From the NCBI RefSeq assembly GCF_016863035.1, contig NZ_BOOC01000022.1:62001-126000 (forward strand): 64,000 nucleotides of DNA. The letters run 5' to 3'. The DNA comes from Microbispora corallina. GTDB lineage: Bacteria; Actinomycetota; Actinomycetes; Streptosporangiales; Streptosporangiaceae. A program made the translations under genes and the position numbers. Every line of letters begins with the position of its first letter. Within the stretch, counting starts at the first letter, position 1. The notes under the pieces are model-generated. The model worked only from the letters and a program-made list of their open reading frames with translations, was not told the DNA's origin and did not search any database. Shown piece after piece: positions 7,636 through 17,496 of the stretch.

Positions 7636-8369
7636 TCGCCGAACAGCGACGGGGCCTCCTCGCGCATGATCTCGCCGATGCGGTTGAACACGAGGCGGAT
7701 CTCCTCCTCGGCCCCCTCCGCCGTACGGGACTCGATGGTGTTGCGCAGGGTGCGGACGTTGGCCGTCCAGACGAGGCCGGTGGCGACGCCCTCGGGGGCG
7801 AAGCGGCGCATGAACGAGGTGCGGTGCTTCTTGTCCGCGAACGGCACCCCCTCGGCGTCGAGCCCGAAGTGCTGGGCCGCCCAGCTCTGGAACTCCTCCA
7901 TCCGGTCCAGCAGCTCGGTCGCCCGCTTCATCAGCTCGGCGTCCTGCCGGGCCCAGTCGGGGAACCAGAACGGGATGTCGGCCAGCCGGACGAACCGCAG
8001 CGACTCCTGGGAGATCGCCACGCCGGGCCGGTGCCGCACCAGCTCGTGGGTGAAGACCCGGGAGACGTTGTGCAGCACGAAGCTGAAGCTGATGTGCTCC
8101 AGCACCGACCCGTGGGCCGAGGCCAGGATGTTGCGCAGGTAGGCGTCCTGGTCGGAGCGGATGCGGGTGACGTTCGGGTTCAGGCCCGGCTCGAACGAGC
8201 GGTAGCACAGCCGCCCCGCGAACTCCGCCAGGTTCTGCGCGTCGAACTCGCCCCGTTCGAGACGGTCGAGCCAGGACTCGCCGCCGATCTCGTGCAGATA
8301 GCGGGCGAGCTCCTCGTAGTCCAGCTCGGGCCGGGCGACGAGGAAGACCTCGGGTTCGACGCTGCGCAT
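7587..8369 (-). CDS. thyX: flavin-dependent thymidylate synthase, variant signature
   Basis: This 260-aa ThyX family protein would methylate dUMP to dTMP with FAD, NADPH and methylene-tetrahydrofolate. The region around residues 111-128 reads VRHRPGVAISQESLRFV. Canonical ThyX has RHR, seven residues, then Ser. Here eight residues intervene, although SQxSxR[FY]V aligns exactly with the canonical block. LEHISFSFVLHNVSR supplies the conserved flavin-site helix. The start at 8369 (MRSVEPEVF) is preceded by AGGGG at about 8 nt and fits better than an upstream ATG at 8405. It is a single gene, convergent with and overlapping the racemase gene. Confidence 0.88.
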   Translation of the reverse strand: MRSVEPEVFLVARPELDYEELARYLHEIGGESWLDRLERGEFDAQNLAEFAGRLCYRSFEPGLNPNVTRIRSDQDAYLRNILASAHGSVLEHISFSFVLHNVSRVFTHELVRHRPGVAISQESLRFVRLADIPFWFPDWARQDAELMKRATELLDRMEEFQSWAAQHFGLDAEGVPFADKKHRTSFMRRFAPEGVATGLVWTANVRTLRNTIESRTAEGAEEEIRLVFNRIGEIMREEAPSLFGDYVVENGAWIPAWRKV

Positions 8370-8424
8370 TCTCGTACCCCTGGTGGTGCTGATAACGACC
8401 GTCATAGCAAACCAGATCCCCGGC

Positions 8425-9621
8425 TCAGGCGTGCCGCGGGGTGCCGCTGCGCAGCAGGAAGTCCTCGACGACGAGGGTGGCGGCGCCCAGCGCCACGGCC
8501 TCCGGGCCGAGCCGTCCCAGCTCGATCGACACCTGGGCCATCGGCTGGGCCAGCGCGTGCCGGGCGGCGGCGGCCCGGATCTCCGGCAGCAGCGCGCGGC
8601 CGAGCAGCAGCCCAGCCCAGCCGCCCACGATGATCCGCTCCGGGTTGAACAGGTTGATCAGATTGCCGAGCCCCGCACCGAGGAACGCCACCGCCTCGTC
8701 GAGCACCGGGCGGGCGGCGGGGTCGGTCAGCATCGCGGCCAGGGCGCTCTCCTCGTCGCCCCCGGGCAGGTGGCCGGCGCCGTGGCTCGCGAGGATGGCC
8801 TCGGCCCCCACGTACGCCTCCAGGCATCCGACCCCGCCGCACCGGCAGGCCCGGCCGTTCACCGCGATCGTGGTGTGGCCCCACTCGCCGGCGCTGCTGG
8901 ACACGCCCCGGTAGGTGGCGCCGTCGGTGATGATGCTCGCGCCGACGCCGGTGCCGATGAGCGTCATCACGACGTGGCGGGCGCCCACCCCCGCCCCGAA
9001 CCACAGCTCGGCCTGGCCCATCGTCTGGGCCCCGTTGTCGGCGAAGATCGGGATGGCGGTGCCGGCCCGGAGACGGTCGCCCAGCGGCACGCCGTTCCAG
9101 CCGAAGGCGCGGGCGTGGATGAGCAGCTCGGGGCGCTGCTCCACGATGCCGGGCACGCCGATGCCGATGCCCAGCACCTGCGACTCGTCCACCCCGGCGT
9201 CCGCCAGCACCGACCGCAGGCCGGTCAGGATGTGATCGACGACGACCGAGGGCTCGTGGCGGCGCGGCTCCAGCGCGTACTCCGCCTTGGCCTTCTCCGT
9301 CATCGACAGGTCGAACAGCTCCAGCCGGACCCGGGTCTCCCCCACGTCCACGCCGACGACGTAGCCGTACGACTCCTGGACGCGCAGGAGCGTGCGCGGG
9401 CGGCCGCCGTCGGAGTCGACGGCGCCGGCCTCGACGACGATCCCGTCGGCGATGAGGTCGCCGACGACGTTGCTCACCGTGGCGGGGCTGAGACCGGTCA
9501 ACCGGCTGAGGTCGTGGCGGCTCAGCTCGTGGCCGAAGTAGAGCGTGCGCAGCAGCAGCGACCGGTTCCCCCTGCGCACGTCGCGGAGCGTGCCGCGCTG
9601 CGGACGACGCACTGTCCTCAC
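8425..9621 (-). CDS. ROK-family transcriptional repressor
   Basis: This roughly 398-aa repressor joins an N-terminal winged helix (LSRHDLSRLTGLSPATVSNVV) to a ROK sugar-kinase-like domain. The ROK part carries the zinc-binding CRCGGVGCLEAY, GEWGH, and an ATP-loop-like GTGVGASIITDG. Such proteins (XylR, NagC and Mlc types) sense sugars or sugar phosphates and repress carbohydrate genes. No sugar operon is adjacent, so its targets are probably elsewhere. The GTG at 9621 lies behind a GGGGCGGGG stretch. A GTG at 9612 is an alternative. A short imperfect palindrome lies just upstream. Confidence 0.9.
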   Translation of the reverse strand: MRTVRRPQRGTLRDVRRGNRSLLLRTLYFGHELSRHDLSRLTGLSPATVSNVVGDLIADGIVVEAGAVDSDGGRPRTLLRVQESYGYVVGVDVGETRVRLELFDLSMTEKAKAEYALEPRRHEPSVVVDHILTGLRSVLADAGVDESQVLGIGIGVPGIVEQRPELLIHARAFGWNGVPLGDRLRAGTAIPIFADNGAQTMGQAELWFGAGVGARHVVMTLIGTGVGASIITDGATYRGVSSSAGEWGHTTIAVNGRACRCGGVGCLEAYVGAEAILASHGAGHLPGGDEESALAAMLTDPAARPVLDEAVAFLGAGLGNLINLFNPERIIVGGWAGLLLGRALLPEIRAAAARHALAQPMAQVSIELGRLGPEAVALGAATLVVEDFLLRSGTPRHA

Positions 9622-9639
9622 CCCCGCCCCATAATTCAG

Positions 9640-9656
9640 GTCTTGTACCAAGGCCG
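9640..9656 (-). promoter_or_regulatory. imperfect palindrome upstream of the ROK gene
   Basis: CTTG-TAC-CAAG arms, flanked by GG and CC, sit between the ROK start and the end of the ABC permease gene. It could be an autoregulatory operator. The arms are short and chance is possible. Confidence 0.25.
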
Positions 9657-9667
9657 CAAGCGGGATG

Positions 9668-10446
9668 TCAGGTGATGTCCCTGCGGACCGTCGTGGCGGA
9701 GGCGACGGCGGCGAACAGGAGGGCGTACCCGGCGAGCACGAGAGCCCCGCCCCACGCGGGCAGCAGGTCGGGCCGGCCGAGCCCGGCGTCGAGGTCCATC
9801 CGCATCAGCGCCTGCGCGGCGCCCGCGGGCAGCCACCTGCCGACCGGCTGCAGCACCGGGATCGCGGTGAAGATCTGCTCGATCACGTACGTCCAGACCA
9901 CGGCCCCGACGATGGCGGCCACCTGGTTGCGCACGAGCGCCCCCAGGCCGATCCCGAACAGCGCGTACAGCGCGAAGGCGGCGAGCAGCCCGGCGGTGGT
10001 CTGCGGGAGGTGCGAGGCGGACGGGGAGAACGTGCCGCCGGACAGGATCACGGCAGGGATCACCGTGACGGCCTCCAGCAGCAGCACGGCCACCCCGAAC
10101 AGCAGGCCGGCGATCACCCCGGCCAGCAGCTTGGCGGCCACCACCGGGAACCGGCGCGGCGTGGTGAGGAACGTGCCCGTGATGGTCTGGTAGCGGTACT
10201 CGGCCGTCATCATCACGACGCCGAGGATCGTCACGAGGATGGTCCCGCTGGAGCCGCTCCCCCAGGCCAGCTGGGCCCACTGCGGGGTGTCGCGGGCGGG
10301 CAGCCCCGCCGCCCCGTTCTGCGTCACCCCGGCCAACGCGATCGCGAAGCCCAGGAAGAGCGCGATCAGCAGCAGCATGACGAGCAGGAGGACCCACCAC
10401 AGCCGGGTCGTGAACAGCTTCTGCAGCTCGGCCCTGATCAGCGCGG

Positions 10447-10450
<4 letters not shown>
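9668..10450 (-). CDS. ABC transporter permease (ABC-2 type)
   Basis: This 260-aa membrane protein has about six transmembrane helices (first at residues 17-40, MLLLIALFLGFAIALAG). It has the ABC-2 membrane loop TAEYRYQTITGTFLTTPRR typical of BcrB/DrrB-like exporters. It forms a transporter with the ATPase encoded just upstream; the two reading frames overlap by ATGA at 10447-10450, so they are translated together. The pair probably exports a small hydrophobic or antibiotic-like compound, but no substrate can be read from the sequence. The stop lies close to the ROK gene upstream region. Confidence 0.88.
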
Positions 10451-11337
<887 letters not shown>

Positions 11338-11543
11338 CGGGCCGATTATCGTGCCCGGGACGGACGGGTTCCTCCTCTTCAAGGATGATCCGTCCGCCCC
11401 GGCCCGTGCCGCGGCTCCCCACGGTCGAGTGATCAGCAGGACGGCCACCGCCGCCACTCATCGGCGGCCTTTCCCGGCTCATCGCCGTCGCCAGGATCCG
11501 CCTGCCGCCGGTAGCGACCGGGCCGCCGTCGACGTGCGCCGGC

Positions 11544-12776
11544 TCAGCCTTCCTCGTCGTCCCCGCGCCGGCGGAGCCTGGCGATCTCACCGGAGAGCCT
11601 GCCCGTCACCGATCTGGCCCGGTCGAGGGTCTCGTTGCCGAGGTGCCGGGCGGCGTCGACACCCTCCGCTCCTGTCTCGAGCACCTTGTCCCTCACCTCC
11701 ACGGCCGCGTCCACCCAACGTCTCGCCTCCAACGACTGCCGGGCGCGCTCGATCCCGAGCCGTCCGTGGAACTCGACGACGGCGATCGCGACGTGGTTGC
11801 TCGAATGCACCAGAGCCCGGACCGTTGCCGGGTGCAGCAGCACCTTCGTGTTGGCCGAGTCCGCGGCCGCGTCCATGCGGGCCATCAGACGCTCGGTGCT
11901 CCGCGAGATGAGTTCCAGCCGGTTCCGCCGTGCGGCCCGAAGTGCGAGGCGATGCCGGTCCAGCTCCTCGGGAGACGCGTCCAGCACCCGGTCGAGTTCG
12001 AGCACGGCGACCGCGTCCTGCAGCTGGAAGCAGCGAGCCAGAACGGCGAGCCACTCCTGAACCTTGAGCTCGGCCTCTCTGGACGTCTTGGCGAGATCAC
12101 CGATCTTGGTCTTGTGCTCCATCTTCTCGGCGAGTGCGTCGAGTTGACGCAACGCGTACGCCTGGGTTTTGGCGATCGTCACCGGCGTGGCCTGCACCTT
12201 CGACCACGTGACCTCGGAGACCCGGCCCACCTGCTCCCGGATGGTCATGGCCTCCTCGATCACGAGGTCCACGCCGATCATGTCCGCCAGCACGGCGTCC
12301 TTCTGGGCGCGGAGCACGTCGTCGACCTTCTCGTCGATCGCGGCGAGATAATCGGTGATCTCGTCCATGGTCTGCTGCATCGCGAGCTGCGCCATGAGCC
12401 CCGCGGCACCGGCCAGGAACGCTGGGTTGGTCAGAAGCGATCCGGGCGTCCTCGCCAGCTCCAGAAGTCCCTTGATCTTGCCGTTCTCCGTCAGCACAGC
12501 ACGGCTGACACCCGGCTCCGAACCTGTCATCAGGTTGTACTTCTTCATCGCTTGCGCGGACTGCTCGGTCAGCTTCACCCAGCGACCGGAGTTGGCGGCG
12601 ATCTCGGAACCCGCCTGTGCGACCCCAGCCCCGGAACTGAAAACGGATCGGAGCCGTTTCAGTCCGAGGTCCTTCGACGGCAGTCCCTCGGAGACGAGGA
12701 AACGCTCGACGGCCGCCGGACTCCCGACGACCGCCAGGCCGTCGCCGTCGCTGATCAGCTCGATCTCGTCATCCAT
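11544..12776 (-). CDS. unrecognised 410-aa helical protein with a central hydrophobic segment
   Basis: I do not recognise a family. The 410-aa protein begins acidic (MDDEIELISDGDGLAVVG). It has one hydrophobic Ala/Gly/Leu segment at residues 116-135 and then long predicted amphipathic helices from about 137 to 245 (DEITDYLAAIDEKVDDVLR and following). The rest is also helical and ends in a basic-acidic tail. There is no signal peptide. The layout, helical bundle plus one hydrophobic hairpin-like element, recalls alpha-helical membrane-active or scaffold proteins, but that is only a resemblance. The ATG at 12776 has a good AGGAG site. Its codon use looks less GC-extreme than its neighbours. It is monocistronic. 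Confidence 0.8.
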   Translation of the reverse strand: MDDEIELISDGDGLAVVGSPAAVERFLVSEGLPSKDLGLKRLRSVFSSGAGVAQAGSEIAANSGRWVKLTEQSAQAMKKYNLMTGSEPGVSRAVLTENGKIKGLLELARTPGSLLTNPAFLAGAAGLMAQLAMQQTMDEITDYLAAIDEKVDDVLRAQKDAVLADMIGVDLVIEEAMTIREQVGRVSEVTWSKVQATPVTIAKTQAYALRQLDALAEKMEHKTKIGDLAKTSREAELKVQEWLAVLARCFQLQDAVAVLELDRVLDASPEELDRHRLALRAARRNRLELISRSTERLMARMDAAADSANTKVLLHPATVRALVHSSNHVAIAVVEFHGRLGIERARQSLEARRWVDAAVEVRDKVLETGAEGVDAARHLGNETLDRARSVTGRLSGEIARLRRRGDDEEG

Positions 12777-13046
12777 CGTCGGCTCCTGACGTGTGGGGGG
12801 GAAAGCGCTCTTCGCAGGTGAAGGCGGAGTCGGGGTGCGCGGGGCGATGCGGGGTGGGTGTCGGGGCCGTCCAGGATGGGAGTTCATCGCTCACCGTCCG
12901 GTGGAGGACCTCGACGCGCCCCAACGCTACCGCCGGCGCCCCTGGCCTGACCGCGTTCTGCAGCCTCAAGAAGATCGGATCCGGGACTGCGGCGGGAGCG
13001 GACGTCTCGCGCGGATCCCGCACGCCCTCATGATCCGCAGTGCGAG

Positions 13047-14216
13047 TCAGAGGCGGTAGACGCGGCGGGCGTTGCCGGAGCCGATCATGTGGGCGATCCT
13101 GGCCGCGTCCGCCGGGCTCCACTCCCCCTCGGCCAGGCGCCCGGCGATCGCGCGGGCGAGGCCCCTGCGGTGGTAGAGCGCCCCGAGGTGGCACAGCTCG
13201 GCCGCGCCGTAGCAGTCCGAGCTGAACATCTGCTTGTGGAACGGCGCCAGCTCCAGCAGCTCGGCGACGACGCGGGCCGACCCGGCCGCCGTGTGCGTGA
13301 GCGCCAGCCCCACGTCCACGTAGACGTGCGGGAAGACGCTCGCGAGGTAGGCCGCCTGCCGGTGGTAGGGGTAGCAGTGCAGCAGGACGACCGGCACGCC
13401 GATGGGCGCGAGCGCCCGCAGGAACTCGGTCAGCACCGCGGGGTCGGCCCGGTGCAGGTCGACGTCGGCGTCCCCGAAGCCGCAGTGGAACTGCAGCGGC
13501 AGGCCACGCTCCCGGGCGACGTCGACGGCCGCCCACAGCAGGTGCCGGACGAGCACCGGGTCGTCGAGCCGCCGTTTGGGGTCGGCCAGGCGCCGCCCGG
13601 CGGCCGCGATGACGCTTCCCCGCGACGGCCGGGACGGGTCGAAGTCGAGCCCGCACCGGTAGGCGGCGATCGACTTGAGCCCGGCGGCGCGCGCGGCCCG
13701 CGCGGCCAGCTCCTCGCGGAGCGTCCCGGCGTACTCCACGGCCGACAGCCCGGCCTCGGCGACGTCCTGCTCGATCCGCTCCAGCCGGACGATCTCGTCG
13801 GCCGCCGCGCCGCCCAGGCGCCCCATCTCGGCGGGCGTGAGCAGCCCGGGCGCGTCGAGTCCGGTGTCGACCAGGAACGCCGCGACGCCGGCCGCCCGCA
13901 GCAGGCGCCGGTTGACCTCGCCGGCGCCGAGCTCGGACCGCCGGGACAGGTAGACGGCCGGGGAGGCGTGCGGCTCCAGGCCGAGCACGGGCGCGCACCA
14001 CCGCCGGATCGCCGCGCCCACGGGGGTGTCGAAATGCGTGGTCCCCGGTGGGGCGGGCGCGCCCGACTCCGTGATCATGAGCTCGAACTCGGACCTCGAC
14101 GGGTCGTCGCGCCGCACGCCGTGGCAGTGGTGGTCCACCATCGGCGCGAGCAGCGCCGCGCGCACCGGGTCGGGAAGATCCGCGGGCAGCACGTCGTCGG
14201 GTCGCGTCTCCGGCAC
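13047..14216 (-). CDS. amidohydrolase-family TIM-barrel metal hydrolase
   Basis: This roughly 389-aa protein has the amidohydrolase metal motif near its N-terminus (MVDHHCHG). Later come QFHCGFGD, VVLLHCYPYHRQA, the strand HVYVDVGLA, MFSSDCYG and a C-terminal GSGNARRVY. This pattern resembles the amidohydrolase domain that precedes glutamine synthetase in FluG proteins, and stand-alone actinobacterial homologues. It should hydrolyse or decarboxylate a small amide or carboxylate using bound metal; the substrate is unknown. The start is uncertain. GTG at 14216 leaves a sensible 32-residue lead-in, while longer frames upstream look non-coding. It is divergent from the methyltransferase gene. Confidence 0.82.
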   Translation of the reverse strand: MPETRPDDVLPADLPDPVRAALLAPMVDHHCHGVRRDDPSRSEFELMITESGAPAPPGTTHFDTPVGAAIRRWCAPVLGLEPHASPAVYLSRRSELGAGEVNRRLLRAAGVAAFLVDTGLDAPGLLTPAEMGRLGGAAADEIVRLERIEQDVAEAGLSAVEYAGTLREELAARAARAAGLKSIAAYRCGLDFDPSRPSRGSVIAAAGRRLADPKRRLDDPVLVRHLLWAAVDVARERGLPLQFHCGFGDADVDLHRADPAVLTEFLRALAPIGVPVVLLHCYPYHRQAAYLASVFPHVYVDVGLALTHTAAGSARVVAELLELAPFHKQMFSSDCYGAAELCHLGALYHRRGLARAIAGRLAEGEWSPADAARIAHMIGSGNARRVYRL

Positions 14217-14425
14217 GGGAGTGGACTCTACGGGCTGCCGGCACGGCCGGGCGCGGCTTTCCCTCCTCTTTACGCGCCCGCCTCTCCCGTGCAGGGCGCG
14301 CGGGAAAACCCGTCGACGCCCGGCCCGGGGCCCGGCTACGGTGGCCGTCCCACGTCGTACGGAGGTGCTCTCCATGCCCGCGACCGCCGCGCCGCCGACC
14401 GCCGTCCGTACCCATGACGTGAGGA

Positions 14426-15181
14426 ATGCCCGAAGTGGACCTGCCACGTGAGTTCACCGTCCGCGAGAGCGGCCATCGCATCCACAACCCGTTCACCGGC
14501 GAGAAGCTCGCCCTCCTGGGCCGGGCCGTCCGGCTGCGGCCGGGGACGACCGTCCTCGACCTCGCCTGCGGCAGCGGCGAGATGCTCTGCACCTGGGCAC
14601 GCGAGCACGGCGTCGCCGGCACCGGGGTCGACATCAGCACCGCGTTCCTGACCGGTGCCCGGGAGCGGGCCGCCGAGCTCGGCGTGACCGGCCAGGTGAG
14701 GTTCGTCCACGGCGACGCCTCCGGGTACGTCGCGGACGAGCCGGTCGACGTCGCCGCCTGCCTCGGGGCGACCTGGATCGGCGGCGGCGCCGCCGGCACC
14801 GCCGCCCTGCTCGAACGCAGCCTGCGCCCCGGCGGGCTGCTGCTCGTCGGGGAGCCGTTCTGGCGGAGGGACCCGCCGGACCAGGCGACCGTCGAGGGCT
14901 GCCACGCCTCCGCCAAGGAGGACTTCCACGATCTTCCCGGGCTGGTGGGGCTGTTCGGCGGCCTCGGATTCGACGTGGTCGAGATGGTCCTCGCGGACGA
15001 GGACAGCTGGGACCGGTACGCGGCGGCGCAGTGGCTCACCGTGCGGACCTGGCTGGACGCGAACCCGGACGACGAGCTGGCCCCCGCGATGCGGACCGAG
15101 CTGGACGGCGCCCCGCTGCGGCACGTCCGGTACGTACGGCCGTACCTGGGCTGGGGCGTCTTCGCCCTCAAACGGCGGTAG
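14426..15181 (+). CDS. class I SAM-dependent methyltransferase
   Basis: This 251-aa protein has motif I VLDLACGSGE (about 44-53), motif II GVDIS, a VRFVHGDASGY segment binding the adenine side, and a post-motif GGLLLVGEPFW. It contains no obvious substrate domain, and the C-terminus (HVRYVRPYLGWGVFALKRR) is a typical end strand. The acceptor is unknown. The ATG at 14426 sits directly after GAGGA, which is unusually close. It is convergent with trpEG, and a strong hairpin separates the two. Confidence 0.88.
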   Translation: MPEVDLPREFTVRESGHRIHNPFTGEKLALLGRAVRLRPGTTVLDLACGSGEMLCTWAREHGVAGTGVDISTAFLTGARERAAELGVTGQVRFVHGDASGYVADEPVDVAACLGATWIGGGAAGTAALLERSLRPGGLLLVGEPFWRRDPPDQATVEGCHASAKEDFHDLPGLVGLFGGLGFDVVEMVLADEDSWDRYAAAQWLTVRTWLDANPDDELAPAMRTELDGAPLRHVRYVRPYLGWGVFALKRR

Positions 15182-15187
15182 CGGAGC

Positions 15188-15217
15188 CTCCGGGCGCCCC
15201 GGCGGGGGCGCCCGGAG
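15188..15217. terminator. hairpin between the methyltransferase gene and trpEG
   Basis: CTCCGGGCGCCCC and GGGGCGCCCGGAG form a perfect 13-bp stem with a GGCG loop, placed between convergent stop codons. It has no T-run, which is common for actinomycete terminators, and may act in both directions. Confidence 0.75.
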
Positions 15218-15223
15218 CACCCG

Positions 15224-17350
15224 TCACGAGCAGAGGCGCAGCACGTTGGCGATGATCCTGGCCCCGGCCGCGCCCTCGGTCGTGAGGATCGACTCCGGGT
15301 GAAACTGCACGCCGAACCGCCGGTTCTCCACGTCCTCGATGGCCATGGCCGCGCCGTCCGGCGTCACCGCGGTGACCCGGAAGCCCCGCACGCCGGGCGT
15401 CTTGGCGTGCAGCGAGTGGTAGCGGGCCGCGACGAACTCGGCCGGCAGGCCGTCGAGCACCGCGCTGTCGCCCTCGCGCCGCACCCGGCCGCGCTTGCCG
15501 TGCTCCGGGTACGGCAGGAGCTCCAGCGTGCCGCCCGCGTGCTCGACCATGGCCTGGAGACCGAGGCACACGCCGAAGACCGGGAGGTTCCGGGCGTACA
15601 GCGCCTCGACAAGGGCCGAGCAGCCGAAGTCGGAGGGCCAGCCCGGGCCGGGCGACAGCACGACGAGCGTCGGCGCGATCTCCTCGATCATCTCCAGCGG
15701 GAAGCCGTGCCGCAGCGTCACCACGGAGGCGCCCTGCTGCCGGAAGTAGTCGGCGAGCGTGTTGACGAACGAGTCCTCGTGGTCCACGAGGAGGACGGTG
15801 TGGCCCTCGCCCGGCCGGTCGGCCGGCCCGCCGGCGACCGCCTCGGCGGCCGGGCGCGCGGCCGCCTCCAGCGCGCCGAGCAGGGCGCTCGCCTTGAGCT
15901 CGGTCTCCCGCTCCTCGGCCTCCGGGTCGGAGTCGAACAGCAGGGTGGCCCCGGCCCGCACCGTCGCGACGCCGTGCCGGATCTGGGCGGTGCGCAGGGT
16001 GAGACCGGTGTTCATCGAGCCGTCGAACCCGATGAAGCCGACGGCGCCGCCGTACCAGCGGCGAGTGGTCTCCTCGTGGTCCTCGATGAACTGCATGGCC
16101 CAGGTCTTGGGCGCGCCGGTCACGGTCACGGCCCACATGTGGGTGAGGAACGCGTCGAGCGCGTCGAACTCGGGGCGCAGGCGGCCCTCGATGTGGTCGA
16201 CCGTGTGGATCAGCCGGGAGTACATCTCGATCTGCCGGCGGCCGATCACCTGGACGCTGCCGGGGACGCAGATGCGCGACTTGTCGTTGCGGTCCACGTC
16301 GGTGCACATCGTGAGCTCCGACTCCTCCTTCACGCTGGACAGGAGCGTGCGGATGGCCTCGGCGTCCTCCACCGGGTTGGCGCCCCGGGCGATCGTGCCG
16401 GAGATCGGGCAGGTCTCCACCCGGTCGCCGGTCACCCGGACGTACATCTCCGGGGACGCGCCGACCAGGTGCTCGCCCTCGCCGAGGTTCAGCAGGAACT
16501 CGTACGGCGCGGGGTTGCCGGTGCGCAGCGAGCGGTAGAAGGCGGCCGGGTCGGGGCAGGTGGAGTGGAACACCTGGCCGGGCACCACCTCGAACAGGTC
16601 GCCCCGGACGAACTTCTCCTTGGCCTTGGCGACGACCTCGGCGTAGCTGCCCTTCACCGGGTCGGCCGGGACGGCGGCGGGCGTGACCAGCGGGACGCTC
16701 TCGCCGGTGCGCTCCAGGCCGTGCGTGGAGACGCCGTCGACGGTGAACTCGTAGACGACCTCGGTGCTCGTCTCCTTGACCCGGTCGATGACCACGAGCC
16801 GGTCGGGCAGGTGCAGGACGAGGTCGCGCTGGTCGCCGGGGCGGGTGAGCCGGTACCGGATCGGCTCGAACTGGAACGCCAGGTCGTAGCCGAAGGCGCC
16901 GTACAGGCCGAGGTGCGGGTCGTCCCCCCCGAACGCGGCGATGATCTCGCGGATCGCCGTGAACACCGTGGGGCGGCGGCTGCGCATCTCCTCGGGCAGC
17001 AGGTCCTCCGACTCGGGCACGTGGACCTCGACGAAGCCCGGACCCGGCTCGGCCACCGGTTTGCCCGCGGCGAGCAGGCACGACGCGATCACCGGCAGCA
17101 CGACCTGTCCGCGCTCGTTCAGCGCCCGGGCCGAGATCCGCCGTCCCCGCGCGACGACCTCGACGCAGGGATCGACGTAGCCGAAGGCCCATCGGCTGTA
17201 CCGGCCGGGGTAGTCCATGCCGGAGGAGAACGCCCCGCCGCGGCGCTCGCCCAGCGCCGTGACGATCTCCTCCAGCGCGGCCTCGGGAACCGGGCGCACG
17301 CCGCGCTCGACCGCGACGCCGCCGGCCGTGGTATATCCGCTGATCTCCAC
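15224..17350 (-). CDS. trpEG: anthranilate synthase, fused TrpE and TrpG domains
   Basis: This 708-aa cytoplasmic enzyme makes anthranilate from chorismate and glutamine, the first step of tryptophan synthesis. The first 500 residues are the chorismate-binding component I, seen in CPISGTIARGANP, TMCTDVDRNDKSRICVPG and VTVTGAPKTWAM. A short Ala/Pro linker leads to a type 1 glutamine amidotransferase with LSPGPGWPSDFG, nucleophile Cys in VFGVCLGLQA and His-Glu in QFHPESI. The fused form is known from rhizobia and from Streptomyces venezuelae, where it is controlled by a trp attenuator. The GTG at 17350 follows AAAGGGG. The upstream leader shows the same attenuation signals. Confidence 0.95.
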   Translation of the reverse strand: MEISGYTTAGGVAVERGVRPVPEAALEEIVTALGERRGGAFSSGMDYPGRYSRWAFGYVDPCVEVVARGRRISARALNERGQVVLPVIASCLLAAGKPVAEPGPGFVEVHVPESEDLLPEEMRSRRPTVFTAIREIIAAFGGDDPHLGLYGAFGYDLAFQFEPIRYRLTRPGDQRDLVLHLPDRLVVIDRVKETSTEVVYEFTVDGVSTHGLERTGESVPLVTPAAVPADPVKGSYAEVVAKAKEKFVRGDLFEVVPGQVFHSTCPDPAAFYRSLRTGNPAPYEFLLNLGEGEHLVGASPEMYVRVTGDRVETCPISGTIARGANPVEDAEAIRTLLSSVKEESELTMCTDVDRNDKSRICVPGSVQVIGRRQIEMYSRLIHTVDHIEGRLRPEFDALDAFLTHMWAVTVTGAPKTWAMQFIEDHEETTRRWYGGAVGFIGFDGSMNTGLTLRTAQIRHGVATVRAGATLLFDSDPEAEERETELKASALLGALEAAARPAAEAVAGGPADRPGEGHTVLLVDHEDSFVNTLADYFRQQGASVVTLRHGFPLEMIEEIAPTLVVLSPGPGWPSDFGCSALVEALYARNLPVFGVCLGLQAMVEHAGGTLELLPYPEHGKRGRVRREGDSAVLDGLPAEFVAARYHSLHAKTPGVRGFRVTAVTPDGAAMAIEDVENRRFGVQFHPESILTTEGAAGARIIANVLRLCS

Positions 17351-17396
17351 TGTCCACGCCCCTTTTGACGTATGCCCCGGGGGCGGACATACAGAA

Positions 17397-17416
17397 GGCC
17401 GCCTCTCGGGGCGGCC
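17397..17416 (-). terminator. trp attenuator terminator (3:4 stem)
   Basis: GGCCGCC and GGCGGCC pair around a 6-nt loop, followed on the transcribed strand by TTCTGT. Its 5' arm can instead pair with GGCGGC of the upstream hairpin, which would form the antiterminator. It lies about 45 bp before the trpEG start. Confidence 0.75.
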
Positions 17417-17442
17417 GGTTCACTCCTGTGTGAATGCGAAAA

Positions 17443-17460
17443 CGCCGCCTGCTAGCGGCG
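17443..17460 (-). promoter_or_regulatory. trp attenuator 1:2 hairpin
   Basis: CGCCGC and GCGGCG pair around TAGCAG. The stem begins directly after the tandem Trp codons of the leader peptide and includes its stop codon. A ribosome stalled at the Trp codons would cover the first arm and free the second to pair with the terminator arm. Confidence 0.7.
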
Positions 17461-17490
17461 CCACCACTGGGAAGGTGCAAGGGTTCGCAT
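17452..17490 (-). CDS. trpL: trp leader peptide MRTLAPSQWWRR
   Basis: This 12-codon reading frame ends in two adjacent Trp codons, two Arg codons and TAG. It is followed at once by mutually exclusive hairpins and then by trpEG. This is the standard layout for ribosome-mediated attenuation: scarce charged tRNA-Trp stalls the ribosome and allows readthrough. No Shine-Dalgarno site precedes the ATG. The promoter described next would start transcription at or next to the A of the ATG, so the leader mRNA is probably leaderless. Confidence 0.85.
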   Translation of the reverse strand: MRTLAPSQWWRR

Positions 17491-17496
17491 GCGGTA

